NCBI GenBank assembly: GCA_037074705.1
Contig: CM073592.1
Coordinates: 57,401,129-57,465,128, forward strand
Direction: 5' to 3'
DNA from: Zhengitettix transpicula
Taxonomy: Eukaryota; Arthropoda; Insecta; Orthoptera; Tetrigidae
DNA length: 64,000 nucleotides
Numbering within the stretch: the first letter of the stretch is position 1; every line of letters begins with the position of its first letter. Positions 47,569 through 59,451 of the stretch are shown here, one piece after another. Both the position numbers and the translations under genes were made by a program. The notes below the pieces were generated by a model. The model had not been told where the DNA came from. It ran no database searches and saw nothing but the letters and a program-made list of their open reading frames with translations.

Positions 47569-48528
47569 GCCACTTAAACTGTTTATAGATTCTGTAATAT
47601 AATTTAATTTTTATTGTTCAAGAATAAGGTAAATATTAGAATTTGTTTTTAGAAATTCATTAAAATCGCCTCTAAAAGCTATTAATAGATTTTTTAATAC
47701 AATTTAATTTCTAAAGATCGTGTTTAAGATAAATCTTAGAATTTTTATTTACTATTTTTTTTGGAAGTCATTAAAATTGACACTTAAGCTCTTAATAGAT
47801 TCTTTAATGTAATTTAATTTTTAATGCTTATGGATAAGGTACATATTAGAATTTTTATTTAAAGTTTTTTTAAAAAATTAATTAAAATCGCCACTAAAAG
47901 TTTTTTTTTTTTTTTTTTTTTTTTAGGGCAACAGGCTACATGAGGGTGATCCACATTGGGCAACTCCCCTTTAATAGCATAGGAAGGGATTGGAAAGGGG
48001 GGATGCGGAAGGGTAGAGGAAGGTAGCCAAGGGTTAACTAGGGCCCCCGGGCTATATTTTAAGGATCCTACCCGGCATTCGCCTAAAGGAATGCAGGGAA
48101 AACCTTAGAAAAACCTGCATCGGGTAGGTCGGGCATTGGGTACTTGTCCCACGCCCTTCCGATAGCGGGAGAGGAGTTTGCTGTGGGGACGCAGCTTACC
48201 CCTCGCCATGCCTTGGCCTGTTTAGGAGGCAGCTGGCCGACTATTCCAATAGGAATAGCGGACAACTCTTGCCGTATGCCCAAGGTCTGCGACCCCGGAA
48301 CATACACCTCTCAAAACAGGCCGAGGTGCCTCGGCATGTGGGAACCTTAGTTCAAAAAAACCAGAGAGATGTGAGAGCATCCCCAAAGGTAGCCCCCGCC
48401 AGAGCTCTCTGGGAAGGTTCACCTGCGAGAAATCCTCTCGCAGGCTTCAAAAGCTATAAGTAGATAATTTAATACAATTTAATTTGTAATGCTCGTGAGT
48501 AAAATAAATCTTAGTATCTTTATTTAAC
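47569..48528. repeat. ~111-bp tandem repeat, four units, interrupted by a retroposon
   Basis: Units start at 47569, 47668, 47779 and 47890. Each begins G(C/A)C(A/T)CTAAAAG-like sequence, continues with ATTAATAGATT...TTTAATAC and AATTTAATTT, then ATTAGAATTTTTATTTA, and ends TTAAAAT. Unit lengths are about 99, 111 and 111 bp. The fourth unit is split by retroposon copy 6 between CCACTAAAAG (47891-47900) and CTATAAGTAGATAATTTAAT (48454 on). Identity between units is moderate, so the array is old. Confidence 0.85.
47901..48448 (-). mobile_element. poly(A) retroposon family, copy 6, near full length with 24-A tail
   Basis: The minus-strand element has a perfect 24-base poly(A) tail (T24 at 47901-47924), which marks it as retrotransposed and fairly young. 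The body ends at the left with AGGGCAACAGGCTACATGAG. Its 5' end at the right is a hairpin (CCTGCGAG...CTCGCAGG, 48422-48444). A 5-bp repeat AAAAG (47896-47900 and 48449-48453) flanks it, and the host repeat unit continues cleanly on both sides, which fixes the ends. Length is 548 bp including the tail. The family is not recognised; no convincing Pol III A/B boxes were seen. Confidence 0.92.
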
Positions 48529-51214
48529 TTGTATGGACTGAACTGATATAAGTTCGTATGTCATTCGGCTGCGTGTGAGAATTACGTAGGTTGATTTCAC
48601 ATAACAGAAACCTTTGAACGCAAGTTATTTTCTCAGGCTCTGTATTAAGATAATTTTACCTTCAACTGTAATTGACAGTAAATCACAGCTAATGGAATGT
48701 CCTAACTTTGTTCTTAGCCTAAGCATGGACTTTAACTGGATTAGTAACTTTGCTAGTACCTGCCAATTAATCGTCAACTATGAACTTGGCGTTTTACACT
48801 TCAATTAATCCAGTAGTTTCGTAAAGTTGTCGTACCTCCCACCATATAAATAAGAAAGATTACAACTATATTAGGCTTATCTGAAAATTATTACGAAACA
48901 AATTAAATAATTTAACGTGGTACAAAATGGCATTAAATTAATTCTAATTGTACTTTAATTATACAAAAGTTATAGTGTATTATTCAGTTTTTCTCTGTCA
49001 AACACATAACAAAAGTAATGACAATAAACACCTCTATTAAACATGGTTGTAAAGTCTGAAAACGAAGCGAGAAATTTTTCTTCAGGTTCGATACACTTTC
49101 CTCCTCGGATTTCCTGGTTTCCTAGTTTAATATTATTTTGTTGTCTAACATTTTATTGTTTCACACAACAATAAAATTTTATTATGCACTACGAATGTTA
49201 GGGAAAATATTATTGCAAGTTAGTTATATAAAATGTGATGTTGCAAAGGGAAACAAATATGCTGCTTACGATAATATATGAAAGTCATGGAATTTTCTAC
49301 ATGAATTTGAATTTTCTATAAAGCCTGAGGAATGAATAGATGTCGTAAGAACTTATTTTCAGAGTTTTTTATTTAACTTTGAGCAAAACATTCTGAATTA
49401 ATTACCCACATTAAAGGAGTATGACTGTAAAATGAATAATTTATAAGTTTTGTCAACTGACTTTTGCTGTTATGTCGCTCTATGCTGTTATGAAGACAGA
49501 AACAAGGCTTCCGGAAACGTCGTGTGGTATTTATATTATCATTTCTTTTTTCTGTATTTGATATCTTTCTTCTTCTTATATATGTAACTTTAGATGAAAC
49601 TTTCATATATCTAGAAAATACAATTATACTATAAAAATTTAGAGGTACGCCATGAAAATTTAATGAGTCCTGAAAAAATACCTCAACATGTTTGAAGGGT
49701 TGGTGATGGTGGCTAATAATAATGATAATAATAATAATGTCATATATCGTAGATATTAAATAAATATGTGAAATAAGCTTCCATAGTTGAATAACTCATA
49801 CTGGATAATTACAGTAATATAATATTAGTAATACCTTGCATTATAATTTAATTTTACAACTCTTCTATAAATTATTTTCCTGAATAGAAGGAGTGGCTAA
49901 GATGAAATGAAGGTAGCTGAGTTTTAAATGGACTTTGGTTATTGCATAACTTTTTAATTCATTCTGGTATTTTTTTAAAGATATAAATGAATTAATAATG
50001 GACACCATGAAGAGTAATAGACAATGATTTATATTTTTTGTATATATTATGTTTATTTTTCGTGTTGGAGTTATAAATAAGAGAATTTCCAATTAATAAG
50101 TGACTTTTTGTAATCACAAATAACATTAAAGAATAAATGTGTTACACGACAGAGTGAAAAATCACAATTTTTTGAAGAGACTTCTACACGAGGTTTGTGA
50201 AGTGACCTGACATATAGTTTGGACAACACGTTGCTTCGCCTCTGTCGTATTTTTCAGCATATCACTAAATCACTGGAATGATTTCTCGCATTTCAAACAC
50301 TGAAAGTTCTCGTGCAAATTGACAATCTGTGGATAGTGGAATGTTTGTGAGCGGATTTGCAGCTAGTTCGGTATCCAAACCCAGAAATACGATCGGAATA
50401 TAGAGCTGGCATGCCATTAGAGTTTCTCAGTTTAACACTGTCCAGGGAGTATTCGATTAGCAATCTGAATTATGCTCGCTCAGGGAGAGACACGTACAGA
50501 ACATGCTGTGTTACGCGTCATGCTGTGGGCCAGATGTCACGTAGCAACACAGTTCCACCGAAAATCAATTATTCAAGGTTTTAAATACAAGATATATACA
50601 ACTGCTATATGGACAGTTCTTATAAATTATTTTTCAGCTGTTCTTGTTGTTCTATGGATGCACTGCTCTCGACATATGAGCTCTGGACAACGTACCAGGG
50701 CTCCAGAACATGCCTAGTAAAATAATATTCAAGTCTGAAAATTTTGCCTTACTATGTAACGCGTTCTCCTAAGTGTCAGTATAAATTGTTATTTCTGCCA
50801 ATTTTATTAGCTGTGTTAGGTATATGCATTTAGGTTCGTATTTACTCGTCTTTGAAATGCCTCTGTATTACTTATGAAATAGAAATCTTCACATAATGTG
50901 ACCTATTCACACCACTTCCTGTTAATATTCTCTATCCATTTCCATTCAAAAACATTTGGGAATTTTACCTATTCCGACACACCACTTTAAGTAACTTGCA
51001 TTTTGAGCATAATTTTACAACATATCAACCAAGTTCCTGGTCTAAATGTCGGTACTCGAAGCAATTAAATAATTTTCTGTGAAACATTTTTGAATTTAAT
51101 ATTATTTTCTTCCAAAGCGTCTCCATCCTATATTGACCCTTAAATTGATCATTAGTGTTAAATAGCATCTGCAAAAAATGGTTGTTCTCTACAGGGAGAT
51201 GAAAATTTATATAT
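48529..51214. other. AT-rich stretch with an island at about 50210-50720
   Basis: Nothing recognised from 48529 to 50200 except a short AAT-type simple run near 49710-49740. The island is GC-richer and has plus-strand frames of 75-81 codons without motifs. No transposon ends were seen. Confidence 0.4.
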
Positions 51215-51218
51215 ATAT

Positions 51219-51991
51219 TGTAATAAACAAATGAAAGGTGATTAATTAAATTAATAATTAATCAAAATTTGAAAAACAAAATAATTTATTATCAATTTGT
51301 GGCTTCCAAATATTAAAAACAATTCAAAATATAAAAAAATTAATCTAAAAACAATATGAAATATAAGTGAAATGAAAGCTGAACTAAATGAACTCTGAAT
51401 GAAATCTGACTACCCTTTTAATTATAGTTTACAAAGTTATGTTACGTACGGACCGTCGGTCTGGTACCAGAACAATCAATTTTACCTCGTTTGGACACTT
51501 TTACACACTTTAATTTTTAATATCAGGCCTTGGTTCTCACTGATTCTACACTTCACTTTAAAATTTGGCAAGTTTGGCTGTATTTTGTTGACTGCTCTGC
51601 TCCACAATAATTTACCAATGTTATCCTGGAACAATTTCTCCACGAAGATTTTGGGAAGTTCTATTCTGACAAAAACTGGTATTACTTTCCAATATTTACG
51701 ATGCAATACTTCCGTGAATGTTTTCTTTGTATTAATTCACAACTTTAACTGGTAATACATTAACGACGTCTAGACTTTGCTCAAGTTTTATTATTTGTTC
51801 TGCTCCTCGCAATGTTTCTCCGCCAACTGCCTATATTTATGCGCGCGTAATCGCCATTCCGACTCTTTAACAAAGAAACGGAACTCGCCGTTCATTGTTG
51901 CTTTCCTCGCTTATGCCGCTTACAATTAATTTATTCGCTAACAATTTAAATTATTTAAAAACAATTAATGGCTTAATTAATTGGTATTACA
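51219..51991 (-). mobile_element. solo LTR, copy B
   Basis: A 773-bp block runs from TGTAATAAACAAATG to TTGGTATTACA with TG...CA ends and ATAT on each side (51215-51218 and 51992-51995). It shares its left end, ATACTTCCGTGAATGTTTTC (51708 on) and right end with copy A. On the minus strand the order is TGTAATACCAATTAATTAAG, then CATAAATATAGGCAGTTGG (about 51825-51845), a TATA box closely followed by an initiator-like CAGTT, which supports minus orientation. It lacks the CCCAG...GACCCTGAG segment of copies A and D. A 118-codon plus-strand frame inside is without motifs. Confidence 0.65.
51833..51842 (-). promoter_or_regulatory. TATA box of solo LTR B
   Basis: On the minus strand CATAAATATA precedes GGCAGTTGG, the same order as in copy C, where TATAAATA precedes GGCAGTTGG. 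This suggests a shared LTR promoter layout. Confidence 0.35.
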
Positions 51992-51995
51992 ATAT

Positions 51996-54900
51996 ATTGT
52001 TTCTCTTAGTCTGAAACAAGGTGGAAAATAACCATTTAATTTGATCGATACCAAACTGGCCGTGGCTGCTGCCTTGTGGAATTCTGGTCTATTTTTGGTT
52101 TCATTCCGTCCACACTTTTATAACCACTCGGCGCTATCAATATTAAGAAAAATATTTTTACATTGCTTCGTTATACAAATGCACCGACGACAGGAAGTGA
52201 ATAAATTGTATGCAGGTTATTTCGTCAAAATAAATACTTTATCTGTAGAATTTAAAGCCAAAAATGTAATTATTAATTACTATATAGGCAATACGAAACA
52301 ATTTAATTTGATAAATACTGTAATAATTTTTATACAGATTAGCTCGAATCGTTAACCTTCACCAAAAATTAATATTCAATTTTTGAACGAAGATCGCTAT
52401 AAGCATTAGTGTACTTAATACTCGACAAAATTATTTTGTATGAATAACGTTTACATACAGAAAATATGGTATAGCGCGTTCAAACATTCATTCCCAACGG
52501 ATTGAAGTTTAATATAAATATTCAATTCCTTATAGAAAATAATTTTTAATAACATTTCAGAAATGCTGTATTGTCAGTGCGATTGCAACTCTGACGTCTA
52601 TTAACTTAATGGTTTCAAGAAAAACGGTAAAGCTAGAAAATTCGTATCCGATATATGGGTGTACGTATGTGTCAAATGGAAACCGAGAATCTATGTATTG
52701 AGTATAATAAATGATTTATTGCAATCGGTCTCTAACATCAGTTTGAATTAACTTTATGCATTACTATAATTTAAGAAATTTTTAGTTTTAATAGTAGGCA
52801 ACTGACGTCATTACTTAAATAATTAAACGCAATAAAACGTTGTACTACGCCATTTTTTGTCCATGGATAAATTTAAGAAATACTTTTTTCAAAAATTTAT
52901 CGCTTCATTTCTATTTTACAACGCCAGTAATACATCTTCAAATGGCATTTAGCTTACTTGAAAATGTATTATTTCAAAAAAATTTACGTTTTATTGAAAG
53001 AAATGTGTCCCATTCATATTTATTTTATTTTCCGACAGGAAGAGTTTTTTTTTATCAAGCTGCCTTTACTCTCAGAGCTTTTACCTTTTTTTACAACAGC
53101 GTGGCAAATATAAGAAGACAAAGGGAAATTGAACCAGTCGCAAATACAGCAACGGAATATGTTTTTCAGTGCTCGCTGTTGTGCGCCAGTTGTCGGGGAA
53201 ACTTGGGCATCTACGCGATTATTAGATTTAGTGCTGTTCTCAATTCGCTGCAGTCAATAAGTAGATATTTGTAGCATTTAATTTAAGACAGTTCGGCATG
53301 CATTCATGGAATGGGGTATAAGTGTCGTATTTATTTAGTAAAGATTATTGTCATGTGCAGGTCATATACAGAAATAAATTGGAAGAAATATATTTTTATT
53401 TCTAATTTTCAAATTTTTGAATAGAAACAGTTTTTACTTTTAAAATCAATAATGTTTAAAGGAAATTAATTTTTGGTTTCCTTTGTTTGATAATTCTTAT
53501 GTCTAACACATCATGGAAAAATTTTACTAGGCTATTGGACATCAATTGAAGATTTTACAATTTTCAGTACATAAAAACCTGTACTTATTTTTCTTTCCAA
53601 GTTATAGCTGAATTTTGACTTATCCAGTGTTTGATTATATTTATTTCAAATAAATAATTCCATAACGAAAGTAATTGATTCATATATATTTTTCCTTGTA
53701 CTGTCCATATTTGTGGTAGCGTTCAGTGAAGGGTTAAAATGATCGGCGGGCTGCCTATAACAAACTTTTGTGTCATGGGTAGTGCCATGTTGCAATGTTT
53801 CTGGTTGATTTCATGAAGTAATTGTTGGCGGTTGAATGTATTGATGTGGACTGTTATGAATTATGGTGTCATAGTGTTCATGAAATTTTGAGCTTAGACC
53901 AATTTAAGATGTTCGATTAATTACTTTAATCGCGTAAGAAAAATTTAGTTATTTATTCTCATCGAATATAAAATACAGGATTCATATAAATAATTCAATT
54001 ACGTTTTAATAATCATTACTGAAGTTTATTGTGTTCGTTTATTCTAATTTCAGATATCGAAAGGTTCCATAACAAACACTCATACCGATTATTTTTTTTA
54101 ATAATTCGACAGATACTCACTCGGCATTTATAAAATTCTATCTAACAACAAAAACAAGTAAATTTATTAAAATATATTAGGATGTTCTTAATAATAATTA
54201 GACACTCAATATGTCTGCATAAAATCTCTAAAATTTATTAAAAACAAGGAAAATCCTATTGTCGCTCATATGCTCAAGTATACAGTTATTAAACATTAAT
54301 CAGAACTATATAATTTTGCACATATTTCAAGACATAGAGCAATAATAAGAATACATAGGAAAAAAATGTTCCAGACTTATTGTAATGCTTAAATGGATCG
54401 CTTCTCATTATTGGTAAATGCGCAAACACAGCAATGGAAGCTATCTTCAAGGTCAAAGAATAACTCTTACGAATAAATAAAGGCCACACAAAAATATTTA
54501 GTATTATAACGCAAACTGAGAAAAAAATGTGTCGGATACTTAAGCGGATTAAAGTGTGGGAAAATAAACACTATAAATTTGGTAGATGCAATTCCAACAT
54601 GTACATATGGTTTATGAAACATCCTCGATTGTTCTCCATCTATTGAACAAAACCATGTACTTTATAGAAATATAAAATTTTAAAAATGCTACGCTGTTCA
54701 ATATTTGCATATTTAGATTCTTCTTTGACTTCATTTCTTATGAATATTATCTAAAGTATTATTATCCTGAATTTATTTTCTATAATCACATAAAAACATT
54801 CAGTTGTTAAATTATTTATGAGCGAATTTAATTATTTTAAATCAGTTAGTTACGAGTGGACGAGTATTATTTGACCTATTACGAACCCGTTCGTTTCATA

Positions 54901-55775
54901 AATAATTTCATTGGAATGTCAAGGGGTCAGCGTTCTTAATTTAATATGACTAACGATGTAATTAACTTTATCCCAATAAATGAGTTAAAAGCCGTTCGGG
55001 TTGGACCTAACTCTCTTGAGAGAAGGCGTTTAATGCCTCGTATAATAAAATCGCTTTTCTCACGGGAATTTCAAGATAGGAATATATAGACCATGGGTTA
55101 ATTATTTTGCGTATTATCAGTTTAATAAGACTTGCCCTTAAATGTGTTGACTATGTTTAGGGAATAAAAATTATTCTAATTATATTAATTTATAATAACG
55201 CAGATAAATTAAATATTAATAGATGTTAATTACTTCAATGCCTCAAGTTTAAATAAAGCTTAAAATTTTAACCCTTCTCTATTCTTCAAGAGTTTACTTA
55301 ATTTATAATCAAAAGAACTTTCCGCAGTATGACATAATCAACATCTTATGTAAAATTGTAAAATTTGTATATTTAAAAATAAAATTTGAATGTATTACAA
55401 TATTCAATCAGAAACAGAGAAATTCATTATGCTAATTTAATTATTAACATATAAAACATAAATAAAAATTAAATTGTTTGAAAAAGCATAATAGTATGTA
55501 TAATTAACTTAATATATATAACTTAACGCTATGTTTTATGTTCCTGCATAACATAGAACTTATTAAGAAATCAATCTTTGTGAAAGATAATATGGAATTC
55601 CAGAATGAGTTCATAATGATAATAAAGACATTAGAAACGACTCCCAAATTTCAAATTTTTAAACCAACCTAGTATATTCGTGTTTAGTTAGATCCAAATT
55701 TTTATTTTTATAAAGCGTCATAATTATTCGTAGTGGTACAAGTATAAGTAATATATGGAAGTCAGTTATACTTAT
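51996..55775. other. AT-rich non-coding stretch with a 144-codon open frame
   Basis: The frame at 52840-53274 (plus strand) has no ATG at its start and its first in-frame Met is about 34 codons in. It is rich in Phe, Tyr and Leu, as AT-rich DNA gives, and has no recognised domain. I regard it as chance. An island at about 54840-55080 is GC-richer and may be regulatory. The rest is featureless. Confidence 0.4.
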
Positions 55776-56230
55776 ACTTTCTTCTTCTTCTTCTTCACTC
55801 GCAGTTTCCAGTATTTTGGGTCCGGTTGTGAATAAATAGCCTCCACATTTGTTTATCTCTCAACCACTCTTTTCATTAGTCCGTATTTCTAAAAATTTTC
55901 CTCCCCTTTTTTGTATGTTTTCCATCCACGTCTTTCTAAGCCTACTCCGTAGTAATTTCCCTATTCCTCTCTGAGAAACTCTTATCTTCTTTCATTATCA
56001 TCATATGTCCAAACCATAGCAGATTACTAATCTCTATCTAGGTATTTTCATGAACCTTTTAAATCTTTATAGACAACAAATCTCGATATTTTAGTGAAGT
56101 TAGAAATAACGTTATTGAGAATTGACAGAAGAAATGCGTACAATAGGCTTAGAATCAAACAACCTCTTTTAGACCTGGAATCGAACCAAGGACCTCCACA
56201 GAGCTAACCGTGTTAACATTGGTTCAGATG
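55776..56230 (-). mobile_element. SINE/LINE chimera or LINE 3' remnant with tRNA-like boxes
   Basis: On the minus strand the order is: an A-box-like TAGCTCTGTGG (plus-strand 56196-56206), a B-box GGTTCGATTCC (56177-56187) in a foldable T-arm, about 130 bp of filler, LINE-like coding remains, and a (GAA)n tail, seen as TTC repeats at about 55776-55795. The two boxes are only 8 bp apart, much closer than in a tRNA, so the anticodon arm is missing. No target duplication was found, so the limits are approximate. Confidence 0.5.
55870..56030 (-). pseudogene. LINE ORF2 extreme C-terminus remnant
   Basis: Minus-strand translation gives LWFGHMMIMKED (about 55985-56022) and, in another frame, RLRKTWMENIQKRGG (about 55905-55955). 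These match the LRWFGHVxRM...GRPRKTWxDxI pattern at the C-terminus of many LINE proteins. A frameshift and stops separate them. It is a remnant only. Confidence 0.65.
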
Positions 56231-57986
56231 CGAGATTTTTTTATTCTTTGTACAGACATAAACACAGGCTCACCTACAATTTACTAAATCACATTTTTCC
56301 CGGCCAAATATTAATAATAAATTTTAAAACAAATTTTAATGAAAACTGATCAATGATTTTATTCAAGTATAGAAGAAGTACTTTCAATCGTTGATCAGCA
56401 CTAAAGGATGTGATACTAAACGATCGGTAATAATCCGTTTGCACGTATTTATTCTATTCTTGTAATAGGACTCTATAATTTATAACGAATAATACGAATT
56501 ATTGTATTTGTAGTAAGTCGATGTGTAATAGTATTTTATCGACTTCAGTTTAATTTCAAATTAATATAAAATGATTGGAACGATTCGGAGAGGATGGTCG
56601 TTATTGGAAACAGGATGTATGATGATTTCACCGGATGGTCTGTCTCTATTAATAACCGCCGTTTCTCAACGGTGGAATCTCCTTACATTTTTCATCAGGC
56701 TTGGGGCTGCAAGTCGACATAAAAATCCGATTATGATTTAAGTTTTGGCAGCCATGTTAAAATTAAAATTGGATCCTCACTTTGAAACTGAGTGGGTTTG
56801 ATCTACTGAGGGTCGACCCCCTTTTCTCTGAGGAGTTGGAAAATCAGGAGAGTTGCAGTCAATCGACCGAAGCGGAGTTTCTTGGTTCTACTTTCATTAC
56901 CTATCGTTAAATATTACTTTAATTCTACTTCAAGAGTTGTATCAAAATTACGTCTCGCGTCACTGAAGTTGAGTATCAGGGGATTCACGAACACGAATAA
57001 TTAACTATTTCTTATATATAATTTTCATATTTCGTCCAACTTTTCAGAGGTCTGACTTTTTTGGTGTAGTTAGACTATGCTTTTCCAGTTTCCGATTGAA
57101 ATATTCTTCATACTACTCAAAGAACCATAATAGACGTTAATTTTAAAATTTTTGCATAATATTTATCTATTTCCGCGCTTTATTTTCATGAATTCAAGCA
57201 TTTATTATTAAATATTTAATAAGAAATACGATTATCTTTTAATTAATTTTTTTCACTTTTAAGAATGGATTATCCTGAAAATGGTATCTTCTGAATATTT
57301 TATTTATTTATTTTAAGACGACTATTTGAACTTACTTTTAGTTATTATACTGTCATACTGAATAGTAGTATAATCATTTTAGGAATGCTGAGAATTGGTA
57401 CAATAACAGTTTATTGTTTATGTTTCAGAGTTATAAATTAATCTAAAATTAATTTGAACAAAATATGCCTGTGTACCATAAAAATATGTAATCTTAGAAA
57501 ATTCATGAACGATCCTAAATAAATATTAATTATTATTCAGCTCCTTGATCTAAATTAGTGCTTTATTCATTTTATCGCATTTCAGCAGGGGTTAGTTTAG
57601 TTTATCTACAAATCCTGAAGTTACCGTAATTCTGAGCGATAGAGGCAGAGTTAATTGTTTGATTCAGACCGTCGAATCGAATCTGATAGTGACCTAAAGA
57701 GCAATAATTCTTGTGGTATTGGGGTCGAAGGAAATTAATAGAGGTAATAGCGAAGAGGAATATTGGATTTAGTAGCATAACGCGCAGGTCAACAGTAATA
57801 ATTATAACAATATGAGGAGATGTCGCAAAGACACACATTATAGAAATTCGCTGTATGTTATTCCTGAAATTAAAATTATGATAATTTCGTACTGAATAGT
57901 AATACACTAAAAATTTATATATTTTAATTCTAAAATAAATATTTGGTTTAAAAAATGTTGAATAACTGTTTTTAAATCTTACAAGG
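56231..57986. other. AT-rich stretch with an island at about 56560-56900
   Basis: The island is GC-richer, with motifs such as CCGATTATGATTTAAG (near 56727), and is not coding. The remainder has only chance open frames (for example 101 codons, minus strand, 57602-57907). Confidence 0.4.
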
Positions 57987-58108
57987 AACCCTTGGCTACC
58001 TTCCCCTACCCTTCCGCATCCCCCCTTTCAAGTCACTTCCTATGCTATTAAAGGGGAGTTGCCTAAAGTGGATTATCCTCATGTAGCCTGTTGCCCTAAA
58101 AAAAAAAG
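57987..58108 (+). mobile_element. poly(A) retroposon family, copy 7, 5'-truncated
   Basis: The last ~115 bp of the family, from AACCCTTGGCTACC to AGCCTGTTGCCCT, with an A tail of about 10 (58098-58107). The match to complete copies is close. Confidence 0.87.
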
Positions 58109-58888
58109 ATACGAACTGCTCGGATGGAGAAATGACTAACAGTGTCTGGAACTTACAAAATTGCTTGTTATTTAGTGTATAGATTAAATTTCGATTCCTA
58201 CGTTTTATGTTTCAAATGTGGTACATGAAATTTTTTGAAATAATTTCCTTTACAAAATTATTTAAACAATTTTAGTTGCTGACTGTGATATGAGAATTCT
58301 TTAACCAAAAATTTATTATTTTGAAAGATTCACAGTAGACGTTTTGCTACTCATTTCAATATGACTACGACTCTTCCATGATTTATTTAAAAAACAAAAG
58401 AAGTGAAACTCAACCATGGATAATTGGAATACCATACGAGTTAATTTACTTAAATACTTATATATTTTCTGAAGCTCTACTTATTTAATCAACCAAAATT
58501 TTATAATTTTTATTCGAAATCACAATTTCACCAATTACTTATAACTATTTTCGTTTAAAATTATATATACGGTATATAAAAAATTTTATTGTATTGTACT
58601 GTTAATATTCAGATAAATAATTTTTCTATTGGTCATTATAAGACTATTTCAATGGTGCATTCAATATTTGGTTTGTGTGGGTGTTCCATTGGTTTTAAGA
58701 AAATATAGGAAACAAGAAAATGAAAAATAAATAGTGAATGATGATGACTGATTTAAGGAGGGAGTAGTGAAATAAACCAACGTTTCGAACAGTACAACAA
58801 ACTCTGACCGCTTCAGTAATCAGGCCGATTGAATATCGTCAATCCAGAGCATTGGAACATGAGTTCGCAACCCTCGATGATGTTGTAG
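58109..58888. other. AT-rich non-coding stretch, nothing recognised
   Basis: A segment at 58755-58860 is slightly GC-richer but was not identified. Confidence 0.4.
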
Positions 58889-59371
58889 ACAGGCTATATA
58901 TAAGGGTAATACACATAGTGGCCACTCCCCTCTTATAGTATAGGAAAGGGATTGAAAAGGGGGATGCGGGAAGGTAGAGCAAGGCAGCCAAGGGTTTACA
59001 AGGGGCCCCGGGCTGTAGTTTAAGGATCGTACCCTACAATTCGCCTAAACTGATGCAGAGAAAGACCTAGAAAAACCTGAATCACGTAGGTCGGGCATTG
59101 GGTACTTGTCCCACGCCCATACGGAGGTGGGAAAGGGGTTTCCTGTGGGGTCTCCGTGCCTCGGTCAGTTTAGGAGGCAGCTGGCCGACTATTCCAATAG
59201 AAATAGCGGACAGCTCTTATCGTATGCTCAAGGTCTGCGACCCCGGAACATACACATCTCTAAACAGGCCGAGGTGCTTCGGCATGTGGGAACCTTAGTT
59301 CAAAAACCAGAGAGATGTGAAGTCATCCCAAAAGGTAGCGTCCTCCAGAGCTCTCTAGGAAGGTTCACATG
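58889..59371 (-). mobile_element. poly(A) retroposon family, copy 8, diverged
   Basis: The minus-strand copy covers almost the whole body, from ACAGGCTATATATAAGGG (3' end) to AGGAAGGTTCAC (5' end). The poly(A) tail, the last ~10 bases before it and the 5' hairpin are missing. Substitutions are numerous compared with copies 6, 9 and 10, so it is an older insertion. No target duplication was found. Confidence 0.87.
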
Positions 59372-59424
59372 TGATATAATTACCTAATACGGTTCCTTGT
59401 GTTGATGTGAATGTAAATATATCA

Positions 59425-59451
59425 ATATATATATATATATATATATATATA
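59425..59451. repeat. (AT)n microsatellite
   Basis: About thirteen AT units. Confidence 0.9.

Noticed and set aside
52840..53274. 144-codon plus-strand open frame
   Set aside because: It starts without ATG, has the Phe/Tyr/Leu-rich composition of translated AT-rich DNA, shows no domain, and has no promoter or splice context. Chance is more likely than a gene.
56165..56235. Possible tRNA gene on the minus strand
   Set aside because: The T arm folds, but the anticodon arm is missing and the acceptor stem does not pair, so it is a tRNA-derived repeat, not a gene.
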